Shown one piece after another: positions 7,005 to 14,334 of a stretch of 21,486 nucleotides of DNA. Numbering within the stretch: the first letter of the stretch is position 1; each line of letters begins with the position of its first letter. The notes under the pieces were generated by a model. That model was not told where the DNA came from and made no database searches. It saw only the letters and a program-made list of their open reading frames with translations. Origin of the DNA: Apopatosoma sp963618495 (lineage in GTDB: Bacteria; Bacillota; Clostridia; Oscillospirales; CAG-272); NCBI GenBank assembly GCA_963618495.1, contig CAVESF010000030.1, forward strand, positions 1 through 21,486, in the 5' to 3' direction. A program made the translations under genes and the position numbers.

Positions 7005-7122
7005 CCAGCGTATTTCTGATAATATAGGTTTTGCCAACCTGCCGTGCGCCATCGATCAGCAGTGCCTTTTTCCCGGTTCTTATCCAATCAATAATGGGCT
7101 TCTCAATTTTTCTATGCAACAT
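6970..7122 (-). pseudogene. N-terminal fragment of an AAA ATPase (DUF4143 type)
   Basis: From ATG 7122 the frame reads MLHRKIEKPIIDWIRTGKKA, then LLIDGARQVGKTYIIRNTLE. This is the start of the AAA_14/DUF4143 ATPases, with an intact Walker A motif GARQVGKT (residues 25-32). Homology stops near codon 40 (about 7003), where the sequence passes into the winged-helix remnant in another frame. The fragment itself ends at TAG 6970 after 50 codons. Walker B and the DUF4143 part are absent. Full-length relatives have about 400 aa. A good promoter still precedes it, but the ribosome binding site is poor. Confidence 0.7.
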
Positions 7123-7144
7123 ACTTCAAGCGCATCTCGTATAT

Positions 7145-7173
7145 AGTATACTACAAAATCGACATTTTTGCAA
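7145..7173 (-). promoter_or_regulatory. promoter of the ATPase remnant
   Basis: On the minus strand there is TTGCAA (7173-7168), a 17-nt spacer and TATACT (7150-7145), 23 bases before ATG 7122. Confidence 0.65.
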
Positions 7174-7322
7174 TAGATTCAGGAAACTATTTGGCATTTA
7201 TTCCTGCTTAGCTCGTGCGGTTATGGCATTTTTTCTTTTCGAAGCTTTCTTCGGCAAAGCGGGGCGTAATCCTGTCATTTATTCTGTACGTTATTCTGAC
7301 GAATATGACATTTTTGCATACC
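7174..7322. other. intergenic region without a gene
   Basis: Together with the asnB terminator and the 70 bases next to asnB this forms about 290 bases without a gene. I see short hairpins only: TGTCAT (7273-7278) with ATGACA (7305-7310) followed by five T, terminator-like for rightward transcription, and GCCGCT/AGCGGC at 7395-7411. Confidence 0.4.
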
Positions 7323-7368
7323 AAAAAAGCGGGGACAGGACGACGCCCTATCGCACCATCCTATCCCC
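7323..7368 (-). terminator. terminator of asnB
   Basis: GGGGACAGGA (7331-7340) pairs with TCCTATCCCC (7359-7368) with one mismatch. On the minus strand the hairpin is followed by GC and six T. Confidence 0.75.
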
Positions 7369-7441
7369 AATGTCAATTACGGCAGATCGCGTTCGCCGCT
7401 GAAATAGCGGCATTTGTCCATGCACGCGCCGCATGCACTTC

Positions 7442-9022
7442 TTATATCGCGCTGGCACCGTAGTTTGAGAGCACGCGCGCGGAGGGATCGTTGACATCGC
7501 AGCCCTCCCATGCTTTGTTGGGCATCCAGAAATCCGTTATCATTTCCGCCTGATGGGGATAATACTTCTCGAAAATCTCGCGATAGAGCAGGGACTCCTT
7601 GGTGAAAGGCTTGGCATGCGTGTATTTCGCACGCTTTTCCTCATATTCCGCATCCGTATAAACCGCATCGGCATATTCCTTGAGATAATCCACCATCGAG
7701 TGGCCTACCGCATCGGAAAACGCGGCTTTTTCACGCATGAGAATATCATATGGCAGGCAGCCGTCCTTTTCAAAGGCATGGCGCAACAGATATTTCCCCT
7801 TGCCGTATATGTTCATTTTCTTTGCGGGGTCTACGGACATGACATATCCGACAAAATCAAGGTCGCCGAAAGGAACCCGCGCCTCAAGCGAATTTGACGA
7901 AATGCACCTGTCCGCACGAAGCACATCATACATATGCAGTTCGTAGACGCGCTTCTCCGATTCACGCTGAAATTCCTCCGCGCTCGGAGCGAAATCCGTA
8001 TATTTGTAGCCGAAAAGCTCATCAGAAATCTCACCCGTCAGCAAAACGCGGATATCCGTATTTTCATGGATATATTTGCAGAGCAGATACATTCCCATGC
8101 TGGCTCGGACAGTCGTGATATCGAATGTGCCAAGTATGGAAATGACATTTTCAAGCTCGGAAAGCACCTGTTCGCGCGTCATATATACCTCGGTATGCTC
8201 GCTTCCAATATAGTCGGCAACCTCGCGGGCATATTTCAGGTCAATGGCATCGCCCTCCATGCCGATGGCAAAGGTGCGTATCGGCACGGCGCTTTTTCTT
8301 GCGGCAATGGCGCAGACAAGGGATGAATCAAGCCCGCCCGAGAGCAGAAAACCAACCTTGGCATCGGAGACAAGCCGCTTTTCCACGCCTGCGATAAGCT
8401 TGTCATGAATATTTTTACAGACTGTTTTGAGGTCGTCATGACATACCGTAGCGGCATGGGAAATATCGCTGTAGCGTATGAATTTTCCGTCTTTCATATA
8501 GCATCCGGGCGGGAAAGGCATGATTTTTTTGCAGATGCCGACAAGGTTTTTCGCCTCGCTTGCGAAAAGCAGAGCGCCGCCGCTGTCGTAGCCGTAATAA
8601 AGCGGGCGAATACCTATGGGGTCGCGCGCGGCGATAAATTCTCCTGTTTTGCCGTCATATATTATCAGCGCAAATTCCGCATCGAGCATGGCAAACATAT
8701 CCGTGCCGTATTCGCGGTACATGGGCAGCAGAATCTCGCAGTCCGAGCCGCTTTTAAAGCTGTATTTTGCCGAGAGCGCCGCCTTTATCTTCTCATAGCC
8801 GTAAATCTCACCGTTGCAGACAGCATAACTTCCGTCCAGCTCAAATGGCTGCATCCCCTCGGGGGAAAGTCCCATTATCGCAAGCCTGTGAAAGCCGAGA
8901 AGTCCCTTTTCCGTATCGATTATTCTGCTGTCGTCGGGTCCGCGCGAAAGCGTTTTCGCAAATCCCTTTTTAAATTCCGCAAGGTCGGCTTTCGCCTTGC
9001 AATATCCCATTATCGAGCACAT
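7442..9022 (-). CDS. asnB: asparagine synthetase, glutamine-hydrolysing (AsnB)
   Basis: Makes asparagine from aspartate, ATP and the amide nitrogen of glutamine in the cytoplasm. The 526 aa show the two expected domains. The class II glutamine amidotransferase domain (about 2-190) has the catalytic Cys2 exposed after Met removal (MCSIMGY), RLAIMG at 46-51 and the CNGEIY motif at 69-74. The synthetase domain contains the pyrophosphate-binding loop SGGLDSS at 228-234 and a DELFGY motif. The length matches the shorter bacterial AsnB type. The start has AAGGAG 9 bases upstream. The gene is monocistronic, divergent from pyrG, and preceded by an unusual leader of about 125 nt with two terminator-like hairpins, so expression is probably attenuated. 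Confidence 0.96.
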   Translation of the reverse strand: MCSIMGYCKAKADLAEFKKGFAKTLSRGPDDSRIIDTEKGLLGFHRLAIMGLSPEGMQPFELDGSYAVCNGEIYGYEKIKAALSAKYSFKSGSDCEILLPMYREYGTDMFAMLDAEFALIIYDGKTGEFIAARDPIGIRPLYYGYDSGGALLFASEAKNLVGICKKIMPFPPGCYMKDGKFIRYSDISHAATVCHDDLKTVCKNIHDKLIAGVEKRLVSDAKVGFLLSGGLDSSLVCAIAARKSAVPIRTFAIGMEGDAIDLKYAREVADYIGSEHTEVYMTREQVLSELENVISILGTFDITTVRASMGMYLLCKYIHENTDIRVLLTGEISDELFGYKYTDFAPSAEEFQRESEKRVYELHMYDVLRADRCISSNSLEARVPFGDLDFVGYVMSVDPAKKMNIYGKGKYLLRHAFEKDGCLPYDILMREKAAFSDAVGHSMVDYLKEYADAVYTDAEYEEKRAKYTHAKPFTKESLLYREIFEKYYPHQAEMITDFWMPNKAWEGCDVNDPSARVLSNYGASAI

Positions 9023-9040
9023 ATTTTCATCTCCTTAAAT

Positions 9041-9085
9041 AAAAATGCGGGCAATACGCCTGTGTTTTCAAGGCGCCTTTGCCCG
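9041..9085 (-). terminator. asnB leader hairpin B, terminator-like
   Basis: A 7-bp outer stem CGGGCAA/TTGCCCG with an inner GC-rich helix, followed on the minus strand by CATTTTTATTT directly before the ribosome binding site. It could either terminate transcription or mask translation. Confidence 0.5.
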
Positions 9086-9097
9086 ATACCGAAAAAT

Positions 9098-9136
9098 AAA
9101 AAAAGAGCGCTCGGAACCCATAGCCACGAGACGCCC
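9098..9136 (-). terminator. asnB leader hairpin A, terminator
   Basis: A nine-bp stem with a bulged T (arms 9136-9127 and 9113-9105), followed on the minus strand by seven T and then ATTTTT. It has the form of a strong intrinsic terminator placed inside the 5' leader, not after a gene. Confidence 0.65.
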
Positions 9137-9155
9137 TTGCCTTTTTATGAAGAAC

Positions 9156-9183
9156 ATTATACTACAATTTTCTCATTTGTCAA
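9156..9183 (-). promoter_or_regulatory. sigma-A promoter of asnB
   Basis: On the minus strand there is a perfect TTGACA (9183-9178), a 16-nt spacer and a perfect TATAAT (9161-9156). Confidence 0.85.
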
Positions 9184-9221
9184 TACCTTTCGTAAAATTT
9201 TATTTTTCTTGTGAAAAGCGA

Positions 9222-9250
9222 TTGACAAGACCGCCTAAATATGATAAAAT
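9222..9250 (+). promoter_or_regulatory. sigma-A promoter of pyrG
   Basis: TTGACA (9222-9227), a 17-nt spacer and TAAAAT (9245-9250) with an upstream TG extension. The expected start is near 9256-9259. Confidence 0.85.
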
Positions 9251-9255
9251 ATATC

Positions 9256-9320
9256 GTCAATGGGCAAAGACGGTCATGCAAAAAGGGTAAATTGCCCTTT
9301 TCATGTGACCGCCTTTTTTA
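9256..9320 (+). promoter_or_regulatory. pyrG leader attenuator
   Basis: A terminator is formed by CGGTCA/TGACCG (9271-9276 and 9306-9311), an internal loop, AAAA/TTTT and GGG/CCC (9285-9287 and 9295-9297). Six T follow at 9314-9319, 66 bases before the start codon. GGGCAA at 9262-9267, at the very start of the transcript, can pair with TTGCCC at 9292-9297 and take the 3' arm, giving an antiterminator. Low-CTP antitermination of pyrG in Gram-positive bacteria works through G residues added at the 5' end; here the GGG lies a few bases inside the transcript, so the mechanism is inferred only by analogy. Confidence 0.65.
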
Positions 9321-9385
9321 TTTTGTATTGCAAAAAAGCCGAAAAAGGCATATGAATTTATCCTTTATACAGAGGAGGGGAGAAG

Positions 9386-10990
9386 ATGACTAAATATATC
9401 TTTGTAACGGGAGGCGTGGTTTCAGGCCTCGGAAAAGGAATAACAGCGGCTTCGCTCGGGCGTCTGCTCAAAGCACGCGGGCTTAAGGTGGCGGCGCAGA
9501 AGCTTGACCCTTATATAAATGTAGACCCGGGAACGATGAGTCCCTATCAGCACGGCGAGGTTTATGTTACAGAGGACGGCGCGGAGACAGACCTTGACCT
9601 CGGTCACTATGAGAGATTTATCGATGAGGATCTGAACAGATATTCCAATCTGACGACAGGCAAGGTTTACTGGAATGTACTCAATAAGGAGCGCCGCGGA
9701 GAATATCTCGGCTCCACCGTGCAGGTCATCCCTCATATCACAAACGAAATAAAAGATTTTGTCTATCGCGTCGGCAAGCAGACGGATGCCGATGTCGTGA
9801 TAACGGAAATCGGCGGCACGATAGGCGATATCGAATCTCAGCCTTTTCTTGAGGCGGTACGCCAGATTTCGCTCGAGGTCGGAAGCGAAAACAGTCTCTT
9901 CATCCATGTCACGCTCGTGCCTTTCCTGCGCGGCTCGGACGAGCATAAATCAAAGCCGACTCAGCACTCGGTAAAAGAGCTTCGCGGAATGGGTATCAAT
10001 CCCGATATCATAGTTCTGCGCTGTGATGAGCCGCTCGAGGAATCCATTTTCAAAAAAATCTCGCTTTTCTGCAATGTAAAGCCCGATTGCGTAATAGAAA
10101 ATATCACTCTTCCCTATCTTTATGAAGCACCGCTGATGCTCGAAAAAGCAAACTTCTCCTCTGTTGTCTGCCGCGAGCTCGGCATAGACGCGCCCGAGCC
10201 TGACCTTACGGAATGGAAAGATATGGTGCATCGCATCAAGAACCGCGAAAAAGAGGTTCATATAGGGCTTGTCGGAAAATATGTCCAGCTTCATGACGCA
10301 TATCTCTCGGTAGCCGAGGCAATGCGCCATGCGGGCTATACGCTCAATACGCATATCCGCATACACTGGATTGATTCCGAGACGCTGACGAAAGCAAATT
10401 ATGAAAAAAAGCTCGCGGGGCTTGACGGAATCATCGTTCCGGGCGGATTCGGCGGCAGAGGAATAGAGGGAATGATTCTCGCGGCAAAATACGCGCGTGA
10501 GAATGATATTCCTTATTTCGGAATATGCCTCGGTATGCAGATAGCCGTTATCGAATACGCAAGAAATGTCGTCGGCATCGCCGACGCGCACTCGGGCGAA
10601 TTTGACGAGCTCTGCAAAAATAAAGTAATAGATTTCATGCCGGGTCAGAGCGATAACGTAGACAAGGGCGGAACGCTCCGCCTCGGCGCATATCCCTGCG
10701 TCATCTCCGAAGGAACGACTATGGAGCGTTGCTACGGAGCAAAAACCATTTCCGAGCGCCATCGTCACCGCTATGAATTCAATAATGACTACCGCGAGGC
10801 ACTCACCTCGGCGGGGCTGACGCTCTCGGGTCTTTCGCCCGACGGCAGGCTTGTCGAAACCGTGGAGCTGACAGACAGAGATTTTTATGTCGGCGTTCAG
10901 TACCATCCGGAATTCAAGTCCCGCCCGAACAAGGCGCATCCGCTTTTCGCGGGATTCATTGCCGCCGCGCTCAAAAAGCACGGTAATTAA
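9386..10990 (+). CDS. pyrG: CTP synthase
   Basis: Aminates UTP to CTP with ATP and glutamine, the last step of cytidine nucleotide synthesis. The 534 aa carry the amidoligase domain (about 1-270; GGVVSGLGKGITAASLGRLL at 9-28, KLDPYINVDPGTM, EIGGTIGDIES) and a C-terminal class I glutamine amidotransferase domain. The latter has VPGGFGGRG, nucleophile Cys381 in FGICLGMQ, and the His507/Glu509 pair in YHPEF. Length is typical. The start has an excellent GAGGAGGGG site. It is preceded by an attenuator-like leader and followed 101 bases later by purB. No clear terminator or promoter separates them, so readthrough into purB-purA is possible. Confidence 0.98.
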   Translation: MTKYIFVTGGVVSGLGKGITAASLGRLLKARGLKVAAQKLDPYINVDPGTMSPYQHGEVYVTEDGAETDLDLGHYERFIDEDLNRYSNLTTGKVYWNVLNKERRGEYLGSTVQVIPHITNEIKDFVYRVGKQTDADVVITEIGGTIGDIESQPFLEAVRQISLEVGSENSLFIHVTLVPFLRGSDEHKSKPTQHSVKELRGMGINPDIIVLRCDEPLEESIFKKISLFCNVKPDCVIENITLPYLYEAPLMLEKANFSSVVCRELGIDAPEPDLTEWKDMVHRIKNREKEVHIGLVGKYVQLHDAYLSVAEAMRHAGYTLNTHIRIHWIDSETLTKANYEKKLAGLDGIIVPGGFGGRGIEGMILAAKYARENDIPYFGICLGMQIAVIEYARNVVGIADAHSGEFDELCKNKVIDFMPGQSDNVDKGGTLRLGAYPCVISEGTTMERCYGAKTISERHRHRYEFNNDYREALTSAGLTLSGLSPDGRLVETVELTDRDFYVGVQYHPEFKSRPNKAHPLFAGFIAAALKKHGN

Positions 10991-10993
10991 GGC

Positions 10994-11016
10994 GCGGAGC
11001 CTTTGCCGCGCTCCGC
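10994..11016 (+). other. GC hairpin between pyrG and purB
   Basis: GCGGAGC (10994-11000) pairs with GCTCCGC (11010-11016). There is no T run, so it is not an intrinsic terminator and may be a processing or stabilising element. The remaining 75 bases up to purB are A- and C-rich and show no recognisable promoter. Confidence 0.45.
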
Positions 11017-11091
11017 AGAGCACGAATTTACTCCGTCTCGGCGACACAAACACAACCACATCTCCAACAAACAAAAAAAGGAGCTTTTGAA

Positions 11092-12525
11092 ATGCACGAT
11101 ATATACGAAAATCCGCTCTGCAAGCGATATGCAAGCAGAGAAATGCAGGAAATCTTTTCAGACGACCGCAAGTTTTCCACATGGCGCAGACTCTGGATAG
11201 CTCTCGCCGAGAGTGAAAAAGAGCTGGGGCTTGATATTTCCGATGAGCAGATAGCGGAGATGAAATCGCATATAACCGACATCGATTATGACACCGCGGC
11301 AAAACGCGAAAAGGAAGTCCGACATGATGTTATGGCGCATATCTTCACCTATGGTGAGGCTTGCCCTGCGGCAAAACCGATAATCCATCTCGGCGCGACA
11401 AGCTGTTATGTCGGCGACAATACCGATGTCATAATTCAGCGCGACGCACTGCTCCGCATAAGAAAACTTCTGATTTCCGCAATATATGAGCTTTCCGTTT
11501 TCGCCGAGAAATACAAATCGCTCGAAACACTGGCATATACGCATTTTCAGGCGGCTCAGCCGACGACCGTCGGCAAGAGAGCGACGCTCTGGATGCAGGA
11601 CCTCATGCTCGACCTCGAGCATCTTGATTTCGTCCTCGGCAATATGAAGCTGCTCGGCTGCAGAGGAACCACAGGCACGGGCGCAAGCTTCCTCGAGCTT
11701 TTTGAGGGCGACAAGGAAAAGGTCAAGGCACTGGAGAGCAAGATAGCGGAAAAGCTCGGCTTCCGCTGTGCTTATTCCGTCAGCGGACAGACATATACGA
11801 GAAAAGCGGATTATTTCGTGCTTTCCGTGCTTTCCGGCATTGCCCAGAGCGCGCAGAAATTCTCGGGCGACATCCGTCTGCTCTCTCATCTCAAGGAATT
11901 TGATGAGCCTTTCGAGGCGGGTCAGGTGGGTTCCTCCGCCATGGCATATAAACGCAATCCCATGCGCAGTGAACGCATTTCTTCTCTCTCCCGCTTCGTT
12001 ATCGCCGATACGATAAATCCCGCGATGACAGCAGGCACGCAGTGGCTTGAGCGCACGCTCGACGATTCTGCAAACAGAAGAATCAGCATCCCCGAGGCTT
12101 TTCTTGCCGTGGACGGTATCCTCACGCTCTATATCAATGTAATAAGCGGCGTGACGGTCTATCCCAAGGTCATCGAAAAACACCTGCGCGAAGAACTGCC
12201 TTTCATGGCAACGGAAAATATCCTCATGCACTGCGTCATGACGGGCGGAGACAGACAGACCCTGCACGAGGCAATCCGCCGCCACAGCGTAGCCGCCGGC
12301 AAGGCGATAAAGCAGGAAGGCGCGGACAACGACCTGCTTGACAGGATAGCCGCCGACCCTGTATTCTCTCTTACGCGTGCCGAGATAGACGATATAATAG
12401 CGAAAAGCAATTTCACGGGGCTTGCCGCAGATCAGACAGAAGATTACCTTGCAGAGGTTCGCGCAGTGCTCGCGGAAAATGCCGATATGCTGAGCGACAG
12501 ACCCGATGCCACGGTCAATGTATAA
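11092..12525 (+). CDS. purB: adenylosuccinate lyase
   Basis: Splits fumarate from adenylosuccinate (last step to AMP) and from SAICAR in inosine synthesis. The 477 aa belong to the fumarase/aspartase superfamily. Visible motifs are TSCYVGDNTDVI (103-114), the catalytic His151 in THFQAAQPTT, and the superfamily signature GSSAMAYKRNPMRSE (280-294) with the mobile-loop serine. The length is that of the longer PurB group rather than the 430-aa Bacillus type. AAAGGAG stands 9 bases before the ATG. The stop codon is 33 bases before purA, so the two enzymes of the AMP branch form an operon. PurB uses the product of PurA, although here it is the first gene. Confidence 0.97.
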   Translation: MHDIYENPLCKRYASREMQEIFSDDRKFSTWRRLWIALAESEKELGLDISDEQIAEMKSHITDIDYDTAAKREKEVRHDVMAHIFTYGEACPAAKPIIHLGATSCYVGDNTDVIIQRDALLRIRKLLISAIYELSVFAEKYKSLETLAYTHFQAAQPTTVGKRATLWMQDLMLDLEHLDFVLGNMKLLGCRGTTGTGASFLELFEGDKEKVKALESKIAEKLGFRCAYSVSGQTYTRKADYFVLSVLSGIAQSAQKFSGDIRLLSHLKEFDEPFEAGQVGSSAMAYKRNPMRSERISSLSRFVIADTINPAMTAGTQWLERTLDDSANRRISIPEAFLAVDGILTLYINVISGVTVYPKVIEKHLREELPFMATENILMHCVMTGGDRQTLHEAIRRHSVAAGKAIKQEGADNDLLDRIAADPVFSLTRAEIDDIIAKSNFTGLAADQTEDYLAEVRAVLAENADMLSDRPDATVNV

Positions 12526-12558
12526 AAAAGTAATATAAATCAAAGGAGATTTTTAAAT

Positions 12559-13827
12559 ATGCTTACATCAATAGTCGGAATCAACTGGGGTGACGAGGGA
12601 AAGGGCAGAATGGTAGACCTGCTCTCCTCCGATTATGACATAATCTGCCGTTATCAGGGCGGCAATAATGCCGGTCACACCGTTATCAACGAAAAGGGCA
12701 AATTCATCCTCAATCTGCTTCCCTCGGGTATTCTCCGCGATACGACGGTCAATATCATGGGCAACGGTATGGTTATCGACCTCGAGCATCTCGTAGGCGA
12801 GATAAATTCTCTTACCGAAAAGGGAATCAAAATCACTCCCGCAAATCTCAAGATAAGCGAAAAAGCAATAATCTGCATGCCTTATCACAAGATGCAGGAT
12901 ATCATGGAGGAAGAGCGCCTCGCAGATAAGAAATTCGGTTCCACACGCCGCGGTATCGCGCCTGTTTATGCCGATAAATATATGAAAAAAGGTCTGCGCA
13001 TGGAAGATCTGTTCCATATGGACGATAAGCTTGCCGAGAAAGTTCGCGATATCGTTGAATGGAAGAATATCACCGTCACAGGATACGGTCATACTCCCGT
13101 CGATGCCGATGAAATGATGGCTTGGCTGCGCAAATACGGCAGTATCATCGCTCCTTATGTCACGGATGTTTCCGAATATCTTTTCAAATCCGCCGGAGAG
13201 GGCAAGAATATCATGTTTGAAGCTCAGCTCGGCGCGCTCCGCGATATAGAATTCGGTATATATCCCTATACATCTTCTTCCACGACACTCGCTTCCTATG
13301 CGCCTATCGGCGCGGGCATTCCGGGAATCAGGCTCGATAATACCATCGGCATCATGAAGGCTTATTCCACATGCGTCGGCGAAGGTCCTTTCACTGCAGA
13401 AATGTTCGGCGACGAAGCGGAGGAACTGCGTAAGGCAGGCGGCGAATACGGCGCCGCTACGGGCAGACCGAGAAGAGTAGGTCCCTTTGATGTTCCCGCT
13501 TCACGCTACGGCGTAAAGGTTCAGGGCGCGGATTATATCGCGCTGACAAAGATGGATGTGCTTTCTTATCTCGATAAGATTCCCGTTTGCGTGGCATATG
13601 ATGTTGACGGCGAAATAACGACTTCTTTCCCGACAGGCGAGCGCCTCAACCGCGCAAAACCCGTTATCGAATATATGGAAGGCTTCGGCGATATTTCCTC
13701 ATGCAGAACTTACGCTTCTCTCCCCGAGGCGGCAAAGAAATATATCACCTATATCGAAAGGGCTGTCGGATGCAGAATAAAATATGTATCCGTCGGTGCC
13801 GAGCGCGACGAATATATCAAACTCTGA
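12559..13827 (+). CDS. purA: adenylosuccinate synthetase
   Basis: Joins IMP and aspartate with GTP, committing IMP to AMP. The 422 aa match the usual length (about 425-430). The N-terminal GTP/IMP loop reads INWGDEGKG with catalytic Asp12, and GGNNAGHTV contains the catalytic His40. Further family marks are GSTRRGIAP, FEAQLG and the GRPRRVG segment. The second half of the usual GxQWGDEGKGK loop is changed to N-W at 9-10 and R at 17, a substitution I take as a lineage feature and not a defect. The ribosome binding site is AAAGGAG. The gene ends the purB-purA operon and is followed by a strong terminator 17 bases downstream. Confidence 0.97.
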   Translation: MLTSIVGINWGDEGKGRMVDLLSSDYDIICRYQGGNNAGHTVINEKGKFILNLLPSGILRDTTVNIMGNGMVIDLEHLVGEINSLTEKGIKITPANLKISEKAIICMPYHKMQDIMEEERLADKKFGSTRRGIAPVYADKYMKKGLRMEDLFHMDDKLAEKVRDIVEWKNITVTGYGHTPVDADEMMAWLRKYGSIIAPYVTDVSEYLFKSAGEGKNIMFEAQLGALRDIEFGIYPYTSSSTTLASYAPIGAGIPGIRLDNTIGIMKAYSTCVGEGPFTAEMFGDEAEELRKAGGEYGAATGRPRRVGPFDVPASRYGVKVQGADYIALTKMDVLSYLDKIPVCVAYDVDGEITTSFPTGERLNRAKPVIEYMEGFGDISSCRTYASLPEAAKKYITYIERAVGCRIKYVSVGAERDEYIKL

Positions 13828-13843
13828 TAATTTCAGGTAAAGC

Positions 13844-13876
13844 AAAAATCTCCCGACGGAATATCGGGAGATTTTT
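13844..13876. terminator. terminator shared by purA and the DUF378 gene
   Basis: A perfect 13-bp stem (13844-13856 and 13864-13876; core TCTCCCGA/TCGGGAGA) with A and T runs at both ends, so it acts in both directions between convergent genes. The left arm plus loop (13844-13859) recurs inverted at 14161-14176. Confidence 0.9.
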
Positions 13877-13895
13877 AATTGTAAGGGCGTTTCCC

Positions 13896-14117
13896 TTATT
13901 TTTCTTCTGTAACGGTTACTTCTCTGGAACGGAAGAGCAGTGAGATACACCATACGCCCGCGAGCGCAACTATTGTATATATGATTCTGCTGGCGAGAGC
14001 CGCACTGCTGCCGAATATCCATGCGATGATGTCAAAGCCGAAAAGTCCGACGCTGCCCCAGTTGAGCGAACCGATAATCGTTATGATAAGCGCAATTCTG
14101 TCTATCATTGTTTTCAT
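13896..14117 (-). CDS. DUF378 family small membrane protein
   Basis: A 73-aa protein with two hydrophobic helices (about 5-27 and 42-63) and the DUF378 hallmark IGSLNWGSVGLFGFD between them (about 15-29), followed by RIIYTIVALAGVW. The function of the family (YuzA-like) is unknown and it resides in the cytoplasmic membrane. The tail is short and charged. GGAGATGAAAACA supplies a ribosome binding site. It is a single gene, convergent with purA, with which it shares a terminator, and it is flanked on the upstream side by an inverted copy of that terminator arm. No clear promoter was found between 14118 and 14230. Confidence 0.88.
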   Translation of the reverse strand: MKTMIDRIALIITIIGSLNWGSVGLFGFDIIAWIFGSSAALASRIIYTIVALAGVWCISLLFRSREVTVTEEK

Positions 14118-14160
14118 CTCCGGTATTTTGTGTTTTATCTTTCGACAGGATTATTTTCTG

Positions 14161-14176
14161 CCGTCGGGAGATTTTT
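14161..14176. repeat. 16-nt inverted copy of the purA/DUF378 terminator arm
   Basis: CCGTCGGGAGATTTTT here is the exact reverse complement of 13844-13859. The two copies flank the DUF378 gene. In the minus-strand mRNA this 5' segment would be perfectly complementary to the 3' arm of the transcript's own terminator. Chance identity of 16 bases within 350 bases is unlikely. Confidence 0.7.
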
Positions 14177-14273
14177 TATTCATGCGAAAAAATAATTTTT
14201 GGTTTTATAAAGATCGCAGCTGTCGCAAAGCCGAAAACAAAAATACATTTTGCCGAAAACGAAATGGTTTTTC

Positions 14274-14302
14274 TTGACTTAATGCTTTTTTTGTGGTAGG
14301 AT
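14274..14302 (+). promoter_or_regulatory. sigma-A promoter of trmB
   Basis: TTGACT (14274-14279), a 17-nt spacer and TAGGAT (14297-14302), about 32 bases before the trmB ATG. Confidence 0.65.
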
Positions 14303-14334
14303 TAAAGGGCAAAAATAATTTTCGGAGAAATTCA

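Larger units (their letters stand above)
9023..9149 (-). promoter_or_regulatory. asnB leader RNA with tandem terminator-like hairpins (candidate attenuator or riboswitch)
   Basis: Predicted transcription starts near 9149. The leader first forms hairpin A (9136-9105, GGGCG-T-CTCG with CGAGCGCTC, loop about 13 nt), followed by seven T. It then forms hairpin B (9085-9048, CGGGCAA with TTGCCCG enclosing AGGC/GCCT), followed by T-rich sequence, and reaches AAGGAG 5 bases later. CAAGGGCG in the 5' part of A can also pair, with one bulged G, to CGCCTTG inside B, which would disrupt both. I could not match it to a T-box (no GGTGG...ACC antiterminator), nor to the glutamine riboswitches as I remember them. 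The ligand is unknown. Confidence 0.55.

Noticed and set aside
7384..7441. Short cysteine-rich frame after asnB on the minus strand, reading CGACMDKCRYFSGERDLP before TAA
   Set aside because: It looks protein-like but has no start codon or ribosome binding site, and the AsnB C-terminus (DPSARVLSNYGASAI) is complete in its own frame. A frameshifted extension is possible but unsupported.
9040..9150. T-box or known riboswitch in the asnB leader
   Set aside because: No T-box antiterminator sequence or specifier-loop pattern was found, and I could not place it in a known class; kept only as an unclassified leader.
10991..11091. Purine riboswitch or PurR site upstream of purB
   Set aside because: The 101 bases are too short and contain only a simple GC hairpin and an A/C-rich stretch; no aptamer core seen.
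9950..11302. Long minus-strand open frames opposite pyrG, purB (11158-12543) and asnB (8405-9214, plus)
   Set aside because: Antisense to well-identified enzymes; composition is that of a shadow frame with no family motifs.
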